From an uncultured Lachnospiraceae bacterium (lineage in GTDB: Bacteria > Bacillota > Clostridia > Lachnospirales > Lachnospiraceae), in assembly GCA_910586205.1 (NCBI GenBank), contig CAJUGD010000020.1, forward strand, positions 6,264 to 70,263: a stretch of 64,000 nt of DNA, given 5' to 3'. The translations under genes were made by a program, and so were the position numbers. The notes under the pieces are model-generated. The model saw only the letters and a list, made by a program, of their open reading frames with translations. It ran no database searches and was not told the origin of the DNA. This document shows positions 1 to 7,785 of this stretch, piece by piece (position 1 is the stretch's first letter; each line of letters begins with the position of its first letter).

Positions 1-1206
1 CTTTCTCCCCTCTGCCCCGCAGCGGCTGCATTCCCTGCTGATTCCTTTGGCAAATACCTCTACAATTCTTATGGAATGCTCCTGGCACTTCTGCGTCAGG
101 CGTTTCCGGATATATCCTCTCTGCCACAAAGCCGCCATATGGTTCAGCTTGCTTCCGGATCCTCCGGCCTGGGGCTTCGGAAGCTTTGGAATACAGATAA
201 TCTCTGGCTTTTCTGTCTGAAGAAAACGATTCAGCTCATGGTTAATATAGCTGTGCAGCTTTTCTTCATACCGATTTTTCCTGGCCTGATACTTTTTCCG
301 GCCCGGATTGTTATGGCGGTTATTGTTATAGCTTCCCGTCTGTCTGCGTATCCAGTCAGAATATTCCAGCTGATAAGCTCCTAACTGTTCTCCATATCTG
401 CGGCCCGTATCTGTAATCAGCATCGTGTTAAGCCCAATAGCTGCTCCCACCTGATTGGTATAATCCTGGTGAATGCGGACCGATACCTGAATCGGAACCT
501 TAATTTCCAGACGTCTTTCCATGGGATAAAGCTGAATATACAGTTGGGAATCATATTGATTATTGTCCGTTAAGGGGATAAAAAGCCGTTTTCTCTTTTC
601 TTTTGTGGCGACATAAATCCCATGATCCTCATATCGGTATGCTTTCGCAGAAATAGAAAATCCTGTTTCCTGCACAGTATGCAGTGTTTTGTGATACCTG
701 CGTACTTGCCTGCACAGATATCGGTGCAGACGTTCTGCATCTGTCTTTTCTGCTAACCGGTCGTATTGATCCTGCATTTCTTTTTCCAGATTCACCGGTT
801 TTTCGTTGATTACCGCATCAAATGCATTGCTTACTTTTATAAGGAAACGCAGAAAATGTTTATCTTCTTCTGTAAAATTTTCATTCTTCCCAATCAGCTT
901 TAAAAGCTTGGACTTTGTTCTTGTCCACTGGCTTTTAATGTCACCTAATGCGTCAAATACAGCAAGATAAAAATATACCGACGGCATTCCTAACTCTGAC
1001 CGAAGGCCGCTTTTTGTCATCTCATTCTGCACTGTATAGCCAGGATAAAGTTTAGACAAACCGCCTCTGCCTCCATAGCGTACATACACGTAATTCTTTA
1101 CCTTGCAGTAATCCTCTGCGATTGCCTGAAGCTTTTCCATATCTTCTTTAGGAATCGGCTCCTGGTTATACTGATGCACCGTTTTACATACCTTCTCTGG
1201 CGCCAT
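1..1206 (-). CDS. TnpB-like (IS605 OrfB family) protein, RuvC apparently inactivated; 3' end outside window
   Basis: The frame is open for 402 codons from an ATG at 1206 and runs off the left edge. The ATG has a purine-rich AAAGGGAAG about 5 bases upstream. The C-terminal half reads like TnpB/OrfB: a VGAAIGLNTMLIT block (RuvC-I region), IICIPKLPKPQAGG (RuvC-II region), WQRGYIRKRLTQKC, then RECSRCGAEGRK, the first half of the zinc ribbon. In active TnpB the RuvC-I motif is GIDxG and the RuvC-II motif has a Glu (I-x-I-E-x-L). Here Asp is replaced by Ala and Glu by Pro. RuvC-III lies outside the window. Family known: RNA-guided DNA nuclease of transposons. Inference: a nuclease-dead derivative, possibly an RNA-guided binder/repressor, or simply a decayed transposon gene. 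No IS ends or tnpA are visible. Length up to the edge fits the family's usual ~370-430 residues. Confidence 0.75.
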   Translation of the reverse strand, partial: MAPEKVCKTVHQYNQEPIPKEDMEKLQAIAEDYCKVKNYVYVRYGGRGGLSKLYPGYTVQNEMTKSGLRSELGMPSVYFYLAVFDALGDIKSQWTRTKSKLLKLIGKNENFTEEDKHFLRFLIKVSNAFDAVINEKPVNLEKEMQDQYDRLAEKTDAERLHRYLCRQVRRYHKTLHTVQETGFSISAKAYRYEDHGIYVATKEKRKRLFIPLTDNNQYDSQLYIQLYPMERRLEIKVPIQVSVRIHQDYTNQVGAAIGLNTMLITDTGRRYGEQLGAYQLEYSDWIRRQTGSYNNNRHNNPGRKKYQARKNRYEEKLHSYINHELNRFLQTEKPEIICIPKLPKPQAGGSGSKLNHMAALWQRGYIRKRLTQKCQEHSIRIVEVFAKGISRECSRCGAEGRK

Positions 1207-1302
1207 TTTTACTTCCCTTTTGGCTCAATCCTCCCTTTTGGTTTTTTTAACTGTCCTGACAGGATATTTCTCCATACATGCCCATTTAAAGGGGAGATAA
1301 TT

Positions 1303-1467
1303 TGTACCAAAATCTATAGGTTTTGAGATTATTTTGTATCATCTGAATATCAATATATTCTAATACAATATCGTCAAAATTTCAATAATCTTAAGCTTGT
1401 TTTCTATGGATTTTTACTCCAAATTTGCCACAAAAAATTTTAACCAAAACCTATACATTTTGGTACA
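1303..1467. promoter_or_regulatory. Paired 23-bp dyad element in the divergent promoter region
   Basis: The segments 1303-1325 and 1445-1467 are inverted copies of one 23-bp sequence with one mismatch. Each is itself a dyad of the form ACCAAAA-N8-TTTTGGT (perfect at 1443-1464; right arm imperfect in the 1303 copy). Each copy faces a different gene at a similar distance: 85 bases from the plus-strand ATG at 1553 and 96 bases from the minus-strand ATG at 1206. The copy at 1445 lies across a possible promoter (TTAACC, 18 bp, TACAGT at 1464-1469). This is the layout expected of an operator shared by the two divergent genes. The regulator is not identified. The A+T-rich 119 bp between the copies carry nothing else that is recognisable. 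Confidence 0.6.
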
Positions 1468-1552
1468 GTCTTTTCTTCCTGGTCTCCTTCCCTCTAGACA
1501 CCTTTAAGAATCTCCGCTATAATACCCCCAATACCACAAAGGAGGTCTTCCC

Positions 1553-2002
1553 ATGAAAAACCACAAAGAACTGGCAAAATCCTATTTTCTTCAAGGATAC
1601 AACTGCTCCCAATCTGTCCTTTTAGCCTTCCACGAGGAACTTGGCTTAGACAAAGAGACGGCTGCCCGCATGGCATCTCCCTTTGGCGGAGGCATGGGAC
1701 GGCTCCGGGAGGTCTGCGGCACAGTCAGCGGCATGTTCCTGGTTCTGGGTCTGCTCCAAGGATATGATGATCCCAAAGACCAAGAGGCCAAAAAATCCCT
1801 CTACCAGCAAGTCCAAAGGCTGGCCCATACATTCCAGGAACATAACGGAAGCATTATCTGCCGGGAGCTTCTGGGGCTTGACCACCATGCTGACTCTCCT
1901 ACCCCCTCCCCACGCACCCCGGAATACTACAAAAAGCGCCCCTGCGCCGATTTAGCTGGCGACGCCGCCCAAATCTTGGAGCAATTTTTCCAGCAGAGCT
2001 GA
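1553..2002 (+). CDS. C_GCAxxG_C_C family putative redox-active protein
   Basis: 149 residues. The order of cysteines matches the C_GCAxxG_C_C family: Cys in YNCSQSV (about residue 22), a GGGMG segment, Cys in REVCGTVSG (about 57), and later single Cys residues in IICRELLG and PCADL. Family members are small proteins thought to be redox-active or metal-binding; the substrate is unknown. The start is well supported by AAAGGAGG eight bases before the ATG. It is transcribed away from the TnpB-like gene and ends in a terminator overlapping its stop, so it is probably monocistronic. The shared upstream dyad suggests co-regulation with the TnpB-like gene. Family assignment is good; function is not known. 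Confidence 0.8.
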   Translation: MKNHKELAKSYFLQGYNCSQSVLLAFHEELGLDKETAARMASPFGGGMGRLREVCGTVSGMFLVLGLLQGYDDPKDQEAKKSLYQQVQRLAHTFQEHNGSIICRELLGLDHHADSPTPSPRTPEYYKKRPCADLAGDAAQILEQFFQQS

Positions 2003-2030
2003 GCCCTTCACAGGGCAATGCTCTTTTTTT
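1995..2030 (+). terminator. Rho-independent terminator of the C_GCAxxG_C_C gene
   Basis: AGAGC and GCTCT enclose GCCC/GGGC, followed by a run of seven T from 2024. The hairpin overlaps the stop codon of the upstream gene. Confidence 0.75.
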
Positions 2031-2158
2031 ACGCCTTTTCCCCAGATTATAATGCTGAAGTTAGGAGTACCTGAAATCAGAAACATCTAAAGTTATGAAT
2101 ATTCTCTTAAATCTTTCCGAAAAACAATATTAATTTATTGTTTTTCAATAAAAATATA

Positions 2159-2187
2159 TTGATTTTAGATATATGCCATGATATACT
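2159..2187 (+). promoter_or_regulatory. Sigma-A type promoter for the DUF2975 operon
   Basis: TTGATT (2159-2164), a 17-bp spacer, TATACT (2182-2187). It lies 77 bases ahead of the ATG at 2264. The leader contains two tandem copies of AAAGCCATTTTACA (2216-2243). The remaining part of the 2031-2158 gap is A+T-rich, without a gene. Confidence 0.6.
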
Positions 2188-2263
2188 CCCCATGAAAGCC
2201 GATTTATATGAAACCAAAGCCATTTTACAAAGCCATTTTACATTTTTTTAAAAGGAGTCTGCC

Positions 2264-2713
2264 ATGAAACAGCCGTCCCTGGTTCTCTTTACAAAACGAA
2301 TGTTGGATTTAATGTTCCATCTGGGAATCCTTTTAACTCTGTCCATTCCCTTTTTGTTTCGATGGGCAGGCATCTATGCGGAAAGCTTCCGCAGATTCTA
2401 TCTGCCCCAGACCATCCTCTACATGATGTCAGGGGTTCTGAGTCTGCGGATTGTGCAGAAGCTGCGTCAGATGTTTTCCACGGTTCTTGCTGACGATGCC
2501 TTTGTAGATGAAAATGCAGACGCCCTAAAGTGTATGGGCAAATGCTCCTTTCTCATTGCCCTTTTGTCTCTGGTGCGGATTTTTTATGCCCCTACTCCAG
2601 CCACAATCGTCGTCATCATTGTATTTGCCATTGCCGGGCTGTTCAGCATTGTGCTTTGCCAAGTGTTTGAAAAAGCAATTCAGTACAAAAAAGAGAATGA
2701 TCTGACCATTTAA
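2264..2713 (+). CDS. DUF2975 domain membrane protein
   Basis: 149 residues with four hydrophobic segments at about 14-36, 44-66, 87-107 and 112-135. The pattern is that of DUF2975 proteins, which are usually encoded next to a small YozG-type HTH regulator, exactly as here (30-base gap to the HTH gene). AAAGGAG is placed 8 bases before the ATG. The function of the family is unknown; the pairing suggests a membrane partner of the regulator. It is the first gene of an apparent three-gene operon. Confidence 0.7.
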   Translation: MKQPSLVLFTKRMLDLMFHLGILLTLSIPFLFRWAGIYAESFRRFYLPQTILYMMSGVLSLRIVQKLRQMFSTVLADDAFVDENADALKCMGKCSFLIALLSLVRIFYAPTPATIVVIIVFAIAGLFSIVLCQVFEKAIQYKKENDLTI

Positions 2714-2742
2714 AAAACAATCCGGTTCCAAAGGAGGAATCT

Positions 2743-2961
2743 ATGGGAATTATCATCAATCTGGATGTGGTCATGGCACAAAGGAAAATGGGGCTCACCG
2801 AGCTTTCCAGGGAAGTGGACATTACCATGGCAAATCTATCCATTTTAAAAAACAACAAGGCAAAAGCAATCCGCTTTTCTACCCTGGAGGCCATCTGCAG
2901 GGCTCTTGACTGCCAGCCGGGAGATATTATCACCTATGTTTCTGAGGAGGAAAAACCATGA
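2743..2961 (+). CDS. YozG/Cro-type small HTH transcriptional regulator
   Basis: 72 residues, essentially a single XRE-like helix-turn-helix: LTELSREVDITMANLSILKN then FSTLEAICRALDCQPGDII. This 'Cro/C1-type HTH, YozG' architecture (MIIxxLDxxxxxRKM-xxxEL) commonly sits beside DUF2975. AAAGGAGG precedes the ATG. The stop overlaps the next ATG (ATGA), so translation is probably coupled to the following membrane gene. Targets are unknown; autoregulation is likely by analogy only. Confidence 0.8.
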   Translation: MGIIINLDVVMAQRKMGLTELSREVDITMANLSILKNNKAKAIRFSTLEAICRALDCQPGDIITYVSEEEKP

Positions 2962-4469
2962 CACCAGTATTAAAAGAAGAAGCGAAACAAAAGTCTGCGC
3001 TGCGTTTGCTTCCCATAACCCGCAATTTCCCGTTTTTTGCAGGAATCAGCTTGCTGTTCGGCTTGGCATACACCTTCTGCCTCTATGAAAATCCATGCGG
3101 GATCACCTACCCTTTGTTTACATTCTTTGCCTGCTGCTGCGGCATCCATATCTGCAAAAAGCTTGCCATTCCTATTAAAAAAGAAAGCTGGTTTTTACTG
3201 GCTGCTGCCTTGCTGATTGGCATCTCCACCTGCCGCACAGCAGACCTTCGCCTTCACCGGATGAACAACTTAGCCCTGCTTCTTCTGGGCCTTGTGTTTG
3301 CTCTGCATCAGTTTTATGAAGAAGAAGACTGGAATATCGGAAAATATCTAAGCTCCATGCTTCTGTATCTTTTACAGGCTGCTGCTGCTTTTCCCCTTCC
3401 CTTTGAACACGCGGCTGGCTATAAAAAGGAATCCGGCGCCAAAGGGTTTCGGCTTCTGCTGTTTCTTCTGACCGGCTTCGCTGCCGCCATTCCCATATCT
3501 GCTGTATTGATTGGTCTGCTGTGCCAGGCAGACGTGGTCTTTGCCTCTATGGTAAGATGGCTGGCCGTCCATCTGTTTTCACCTGCTGCCCTCGTCAAGA
3601 TAACCCTGCAGATTCTTTTCGGCTTCTTTGCCTTGTATTGCCTGGTCTGCAGCGGCTGTCTGCAGGGAATATCCAAAGCCGTGCCAAACCGGCAGCGGAT
3701 TCATCCTGCCATTGCCGTCACCTGTATGGCAAGTATTTCCCTGGTCTATCTCTTGTTCTGCCTGATCCAGATCTTCTATTTGTTTTTGGGAAAAGGTACT
3801 TTGCCGGAAGGTTATACTTATGCCTCCTATGCCAGACAAGGCTTTTTTCAGCTTTTGTGGGTAGCGTTTTTCAATCTGGTTATGGTGCTTTGCTGTTTAA
3901 AATATGTGCGGCCCCACATTTGGCTTCGGATTTTTCTGACAATTATATGTGTCTGCACTTACGTCATGATCGCCTCTGCATCCTATCGCATGGCGCTTTA
4001 TGTACAGCAATACCACCTGACCTGGCTTCGGATCCTGGTTCTCTGGTTTCTTGCCATGCTCTTTGTGCTGATGGCCGGAGTATCCATGATCGTGTGGAAA
4101 CCAAGTTTTCGCCTTTTCCCTTATTGCTTATTGGTTGTCACTGTGTTTTATACTGGTCTGGCCTGGGCCCGTCCAGATGCCATTGCGGCCAGGGATTATG
4201 TCAGCCGTCTCACTCCGGATACTGTAACCGATTTGGATCTTGCCTGGCTCTCCTCGGATTTCAGCGCTGACGCTGCTCCTGCCGCTGCCTCTCTGGGCCT
4301 AAGCTTAGAAGAATTAAGAATACGCTCTCAGCTTGAATATAGCTCTGCCGGATCCTTTGGCTGGTTTTGGTATATTTCCTGTAATGGAGAAGATTGCCGC
4401 CAATATCCTGACGGGGTAAGAACCTACAATTTCTCGATTGCCCGGGCCCGGAAATTGTTTCAGCAATAA
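2958..4469 (+). CDS. DUF4153/DUF4173-like polytopic membrane protein
   Basis: 503 residues with about twelve hydrophobic segments spread over residues 20-410 and a soluble C-terminal tail ending around SFGWFWYISCNGEDC. The first half carries LLIGISTCRTADLRLHRMNN and a QADVVFASM segment, similar to the LLxSADxVF block I associate with DUF4173/DUF4153 proteins. It overlaps the HTH gene by four bases. No catalytic motif was recognised and the function is unknown. The operon context (DUF2975 plus HTH) hints at a membrane sensing or stress role, which is inference only. Confidence 0.6.
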   Translation: MTPVLKEEAKQKSALRLLPITRNFPFFAGISLLFGLAYTFCLYENPCGITYPLFTFFACCCGIHICKKLAIPIKKESWFLLAAALLIGISTCRTADLRLHRMNNLALLLLGLVFALHQFYEEEDWNIGKYLSSMLLYLLQAAAAFPLPFEHAAGYKKESGAKGFRLLLFLLTGFAAAIPISAVLIGLLCQADVVFASMVRWLAVHLFSPAALVKITLQILFGFFALYCLVCSGCLQGISKAVPNRQRIHPAIAVTCMASISLVYLLFCLIQIFYLFLGKGTLPEGYTYASYARQGFFQLLWVAFFNLVMVLCCLKYVRPHIWLRIFLTIICVCTYVMIASASYRMALYVQQYHLTWLRILVLWFLAMLFVLMAGVSMIVWKPSFRLFPYCLLVVTVFYTGLAWARPDAIAARDYVSRLTPDTVTDLDLAWLSSDFSADAAPAAASLGLSLEELRIRSQLEYSSAGSFGWFWYISCNGEDCRQYPDGVRTYNFSIARARKLFQQ

Positions 4470-4539
4470 GCTTTTATGTATCACGCTAAAATGTGCATTT
4501 TTTTTACAGAAAACCCTACCCGTTTTTCCCTTTTTGTGG

Positions 4540-4676
4540 TACAATTTTAATATCAGCGCCAGGGGCCTGCCCTACAGGTTTCCCTGGCCGGTGAAAAGAA
4601 AGGAATCAGCCTGACATCCCTGCCTGACTATTCCTTTTACTGTTTCGCCAATCAAATATTTCAGGGGGAAATTAAT
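4540..4676 (+). promoter_or_regulatory. glgC promoter (-10) and structured 5' leader
   Basis: A TACAAT -10 lies at 4540-4545, with only a weak -35 in the T-rich stretch before it. The ~120-base leader has two strong hairpins. The first, 4558-4588, is GCCAGGG/CCCTGGC with an inner CCTG/CAGG. The second, 4599-4637, is AAAGGAAT/ATTCCTTT with an inner TCAG/CTGA. AGGGGG precedes the glgC ATG. It does not match a riboswitch class I know. It may control glgCD by attenuation or mRNA processing. Confidence 0.45.
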
Positions 4677-5885
4677 ATGGCAAAAGAAATGATTGCAATG
4701 CTTCTTGCCGGCGGACAGGGTTCACGTCTCTATGCACTGACCCAGAAGCTGGCAAAACCTGCAGTTCCTTTCGGCGGCAAATATCGTATCATCGATTTTC
4801 CGCTGTCAAACTGCGTCAACTCCGGCATCGATACTGTGGGAATCCTCACTCAGTATCAACCGCTGGTTCTGAACGAATACATCGGTAATGGCCAGCCGTG
4901 GGATCTGGACCGTCTGCATGGCGGCGTTCATGTGCTTCCGCCCTATCAGCAGGCTTCTGGCTCGGACTGGTATAAGGGAACCGCCAATGCCATCTACCAG
5001 AACATTTCGTTCATTGAGCGTTACAATCCGCAGTATGTGATCATCCTTTCCGGTGATCAGATCTGCAAACAGGACTACAGTGATTTTCTGCGTTTCCACA
5101 AGGAGAAGGGCGCTGAGTTCAGCGTGGCTGTCATGGAAGTTCCGTGGGATGAAGCTTCCCGCTTCGGCCTGATGGTGGCAGACGAGAACGACAAGATCAC
5201 TGAATTCCAGGAGAAGCCGAAGAATCCTAAATCCAACTTAGCTTCCATGGGTATCTACATCTTTAACTGGGATGTACTGAAAAAATACTTAATCGAAGAT
5301 GAAGCGGATCCCAACTCTGAGAATGACTTCGGCAACAACATTATCCCCAACCTGCTTCGTGACGGGCGTCAGATGTATGCTTATCACTTCAGCGGCTATT
5401 GGAAGGATGTAGGAACCATTTCTTCTCTCTGGGAAGCTAACATGGAAGTTCTGGATCCGGAGCACAGCGGTATTAATCTGTTTGATGAGAACTGGAAGAT
5501 CTACAGCCGCAACAGCGGTATGACCGGCCATCGGATCAGCAGCGACGCTGTGGTGGAGAACTGCATGATCACGGACGGCTGCCGGATCTCTGGTTCCGTC
5601 AAGCATTCCATTCTGTTTGCTGGTGTTACTGTAGAACCAGGCGCTGTGGTGGAGGATGCGGTGATTATGGGCGGCACGACCATCAAGACAGGCGCTTCCG
5701 TCAAACACTGCATTGTGGCAGAAAATGTGGTCATCGGCGAGAATGCCGTGGTAGGCGCTATGCCTACTGAGGGCGAAAAAGGTGTGGCTACCGTAGGTTC
5801 CGGCGTTTATGTAGGCGACGGCGCCAAGATCGGCCCCAATGCTATGGTCAACAGCAATGTGAAAGGCGGTGAAGAACAATGGTAA
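4677..5885 (+). CDS. glgC: Glucose-1-phosphate adenylyltransferase (GlgC)
   Basis: 402 residues, normal for the family. It makes ADP-glucose from ATP and glucose-1-phosphate, the committed step of bacterial glycogen synthesis, in the cytoplasm. Seen: nucleotide-binding loop LLAGGQGSRLYALT (about 9-22), KPAVPFGGKYRIIDF (26-40), sugar-nucleotide site segments GTANAIYQN and ILSGDQICKQDY, FQEKPKNPK, YWKDVGTI, and a C-terminal left-handed beta-helix with hexapeptide-like repeats from about 290. It overlaps glgD by seven bases, so the two subunits are translationally coupled. No glgA, glgB or glgP is in the window. Confidence 0.95.
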   Translation: MAKEMIAMLLAGGQGSRLYALTQKLAKPAVPFGGKYRIIDFPLSNCVNSGIDTVGILTQYQPLVLNEYIGNGQPWDLDRLHGGVHVLPPYQQASGSDWYKGTANAIYQNISFIERYNPQYVIILSGDQICKQDYSDFLRFHKEKGAEFSVAVMEVPWDEASRFGLMVADENDKITEFQEKPKNPKSNLASMGIYIFNWDVLKKYLIEDEADPNSENDFGNNIIPNLLRDGRQMYAYHFSGYWKDVGTISSLWEANMEVLDPEHSGINLFDENWKIYSRNSGMTGHRISSDAVVENCMITDGCRISGSVKHSILFAGVTVEPGAVVEDAVIMGGTTIKTGASVKHCIVAENVVIGENAVVGAMPTEGEKGVATVGSGVYVGDGAKIGPNAMVNSNVKGGEEQW

Positions 5886-7021
5886 ATTCCAACGCAGATG
5901 CTCTGGGCATCATTTTCCCAAACACCTATGACAGCCTGATTCCGGAATTAGTCAGCGAGCGCCTGATGGCCTCCATCCCCTTTGCGGGACGTTACCGGAT
6001 GGTGGATTTTATCCTGTCCAGCATGGTCAACAGCGGCATTGGCAATGTATCCTTAATCGTCCGCAAGAACTATCACTCTCTCATGGATCATTTAGGATCC
6101 GGGCGTGAGTGGGATCTGACCCGTAAAAACGGCGGCTTAAACATTGTTCCTCCATTTGCACAGAAAAATATTAAGATGTACACCGGACGGGTAGAGGCTC
6201 TTGCAAGCGTCCTTGAATTTTTAAAAGACCAGAAGGAAAAATATGTGGTAATGTCTGATGCCAATATTGCCGTGAATTTTGACTTTAAGGCATTTATGGA
6301 TGCTCACATTGCCAGCGGCGCTGATGTGACCGTAGCGTACAGCCAGGAGGAGATTCCTGCAGGCGCTATGAGCCGGAATGAGATCGGCACCAATATGTAC
6401 TATTCCTTTGACATTGACAACGGACGGGTAGTTAAGCTGGATATCTGTTCCAAGGAAACTGGTATTCAGAACTTCTCAATGAACATTTACATAATGGATC
6501 GGGAACTGCTGATTGAGCAGATCAGCAATGCTTACCTTCATGGCCATTCCTACTTTGAGCGGGATATTCTGGCTCCTCAGCTTGACACACTGAATGTGCA
6601 GGCTTATAAGTATGACGGCTATCTGGCAAGAATCTGTGATCTCAAGAGCTATTTTGATGAGAACATGAAGCTGTTAGATGAGGATAACTTAGACGGTCTG
6701 TTTGCCAGAGATTCTATCTACACCAAGATTCGTGACGACAACCCGACCCGTTATATCGGCGAGGCAAAGGTAAAGAATACCATGGCTGCTGACGGTTGTG
6801 TCATTGAAGGTGAGGTAGAGAACTGTGTTCTGTTCCGTGGCGTCCGGATTGCCAAAGGCGCAAAAGTTAAGAACTGTGTATTGATGCAGGATACGGTAGT
6901 AGAAGAAGGAGCTAAATTGGAGTATATCATATCCGATAAAGATGTCTCCTTTACAGCCGGCAAGGAACTAAGAGGCAGCGACAGCTTCCCGGTATATGTT
7001 GCAAAGCATCAGACAGTATAA
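5879..7021 (+). CDS. glgD: GlgD, regulatory-type subunit of ADP-glucose pyrophosphorylase
   Basis: 380 residues, homologous to GlgC throughout (IPFAGRYRMVDFILSSMVNSGI; a beta-helix at the C terminus with VENCVLFRGVRIAKGAKVKNC). At the N terminus the catalytic GGxGxRL loop is replaced by IIFPNTYDSLIPELVSERL. That loss is characteristic of GlgD. Family knowledge: GlgD forms a heterotetramer with GlgC and raises its activity or changes its allostery. Its ATG lies inside the end of glgC (ATGGTAA), and a hairpin with a weak T tract follows. Confidence 0.93.
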   Translation: MVNSNADALGIIFPNTYDSLIPELVSERLMASIPFAGRYRMVDFILSSMVNSGIGNVSLIVRKNYHSLMDHLGSGREWDLTRKNGGLNIVPPFAQKNIKMYTGRVEALASVLEFLKDQKEKYVVMSDANIAVNFDFKAFMDAHIASGADVTVAYSQEEIPAGAMSRNEIGTNMYYSFDIDNGRVVKLDICSKETGIQNFSMNIYIMDRELLIEQISNAYLHGHSYFERDILAPQLDTLNVQAYKYDGYLARICDLKSYFDENMKLLDEDNLDGLFARDSIYTKIRDDNPTRYIGEAKVKNTMAADGCVIEGEVENCVLFRGVRIAKGAKVKNCVLMQDTVVEEGAKLEYIISDKDVSFTAGKELRGSDSFPVYVAKHQTV

Positions 7022-7081
7022 GAAACATTTGTTTGCTTTCCGTCAGACACGCTCTGGCATCTTTATTTAAACTATATAGCA

Positions 7082-7122
7082 GGCTGCTGCAGGATTGTCT
7101 TTACCAAATCCATGCAGCGGCC
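7082..7122 (+). terminator. Probable terminator hairpin after glgCD
   Basis: The arms contain TGCAGGAT and ATCCATGCA with flanking GGC/GCC, followed after 8 bases by a short T run. Imperfect, so only moderately sure. The rest of the 7022-7155 gap shows no clear promoter for the next gene except AAGGAGGAG before its ATG. Confidence 0.4.
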
Positions 7123-7155
7123 TTCTGAAATGTTTTTATTCAAGGAGGAGATTTT

Positions 7156-7722
7156 ATGAATATATCCTTCGCCCTTAATAATCTGTCTTTGTATTCCCCC
7201 ACCTCTTTCGGCGGTGGGTATCCTGCTTCCTCAGTTTCCGGCAAAGCTCAGTTTTCCGGGCAAACAGGAATGTCTAATGTACAAATGCCTGAACAAGCAG
7301 GAGCATCCGGCCAAGTGGGAATGCCCGGCCAGACAGCGCCCCAAAATGCCAAAGAAAACAGGCCGGTTCCCGGACAGCAAGATCTTGACTCCTATGAATG
7401 TCAGACCTGTAAAAATCGGAAATACAAGGACGGATCCAATGATCCCGGAGTTTCCTTTAAGACCCCCACCCGGGTCAGTCCGGAAAGGGCTGCATTTGCC
7501 ATCCGATCCCATGAGATGGAACATGTGGCTCATGCCAAAGCAAAGGCATTAAAAGAAGACCAGGAAATCGTTTCCCAGTCTGTCTCTTATCACACCGGCA
7601 TCTGCCCGGAATGCGGCAGAACCTACATGGCAGGCGGCACTACCCGGACTACTTTCCGGAGCAAACCAGTGGTAGAGGAAAATCCAGTGGAAGTAGGCGC
7701 CAATGTGGATGCTGTGGCTTAA
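7156..7722 (+). CDS. Putative zinc metallopeptidase-like protein, SprA-related
   Basis: 188 residues. The first ~75 are low complexity (Gly, Gln, Pro, Ser). The conserved part has YECQTCKNRKYKDGSNDPGVSF (Cys 82 and 85), then RSHEMEHV, an HExxH motif at 119-123, and a second Cys pair in GICPECGRTYMAGGTT. Two Cys pairs with an HExxH recall the SprA-related family of Gram-positive and proteobacterial proteins. No signal peptide is visible. A catalytic Zn role is inferred from the motif; no substrate is known. It is convergent with the ABC transporter operon and shares a bidirectional terminator with it. Confidence 0.6.
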   Translation: MNISFALNNLSLYSPTSFGGGYPASSVSGKAQFSGQTGMSNVQMPEQAGASGQVGMPGQTAPQNAKENRPVPGQQDLDSYECQTCKNRKYKDGSNDPGVSFKTPTRVSPERAAFAIRSHEMEHVAHAKAKALKEDQEIVSQSVSYHTGICPECGRTYMAGGTTRTTFRSKPVVEENPVEVGANVDAVA

Positions 7723-7735
7723 ATTCACAGTAATC

Positions 7736-7783
7736 GTTAAAAGGCTGCTTTTCGGAATGGATTCCAAAATAGCAGCCTTTAAC
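7736..7783. terminator. Bidirectional terminator between convergent genes
   Basis: GTTAAAAGGCTGCT and AGCAGCCTTTAAC form a long stem with a 21-base loop region. A and T tracts lie at the outer ends, so it can work on both strands. Confidence 0.8.
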
Positions 7784-7785
7784 AT

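Noticed and set aside
2216..2243. Tandem AAAGCCATTTTACA pair as an operator
   Set aside because: Only two short copies in an A+T-rich leader; no further support.
5289..5879. Long antisense ORF (196 codons) opposite glgC
   Set aside because: A shadow of the codon usage of glgC; His/Ala-rich, with no ribosome site or promoter.
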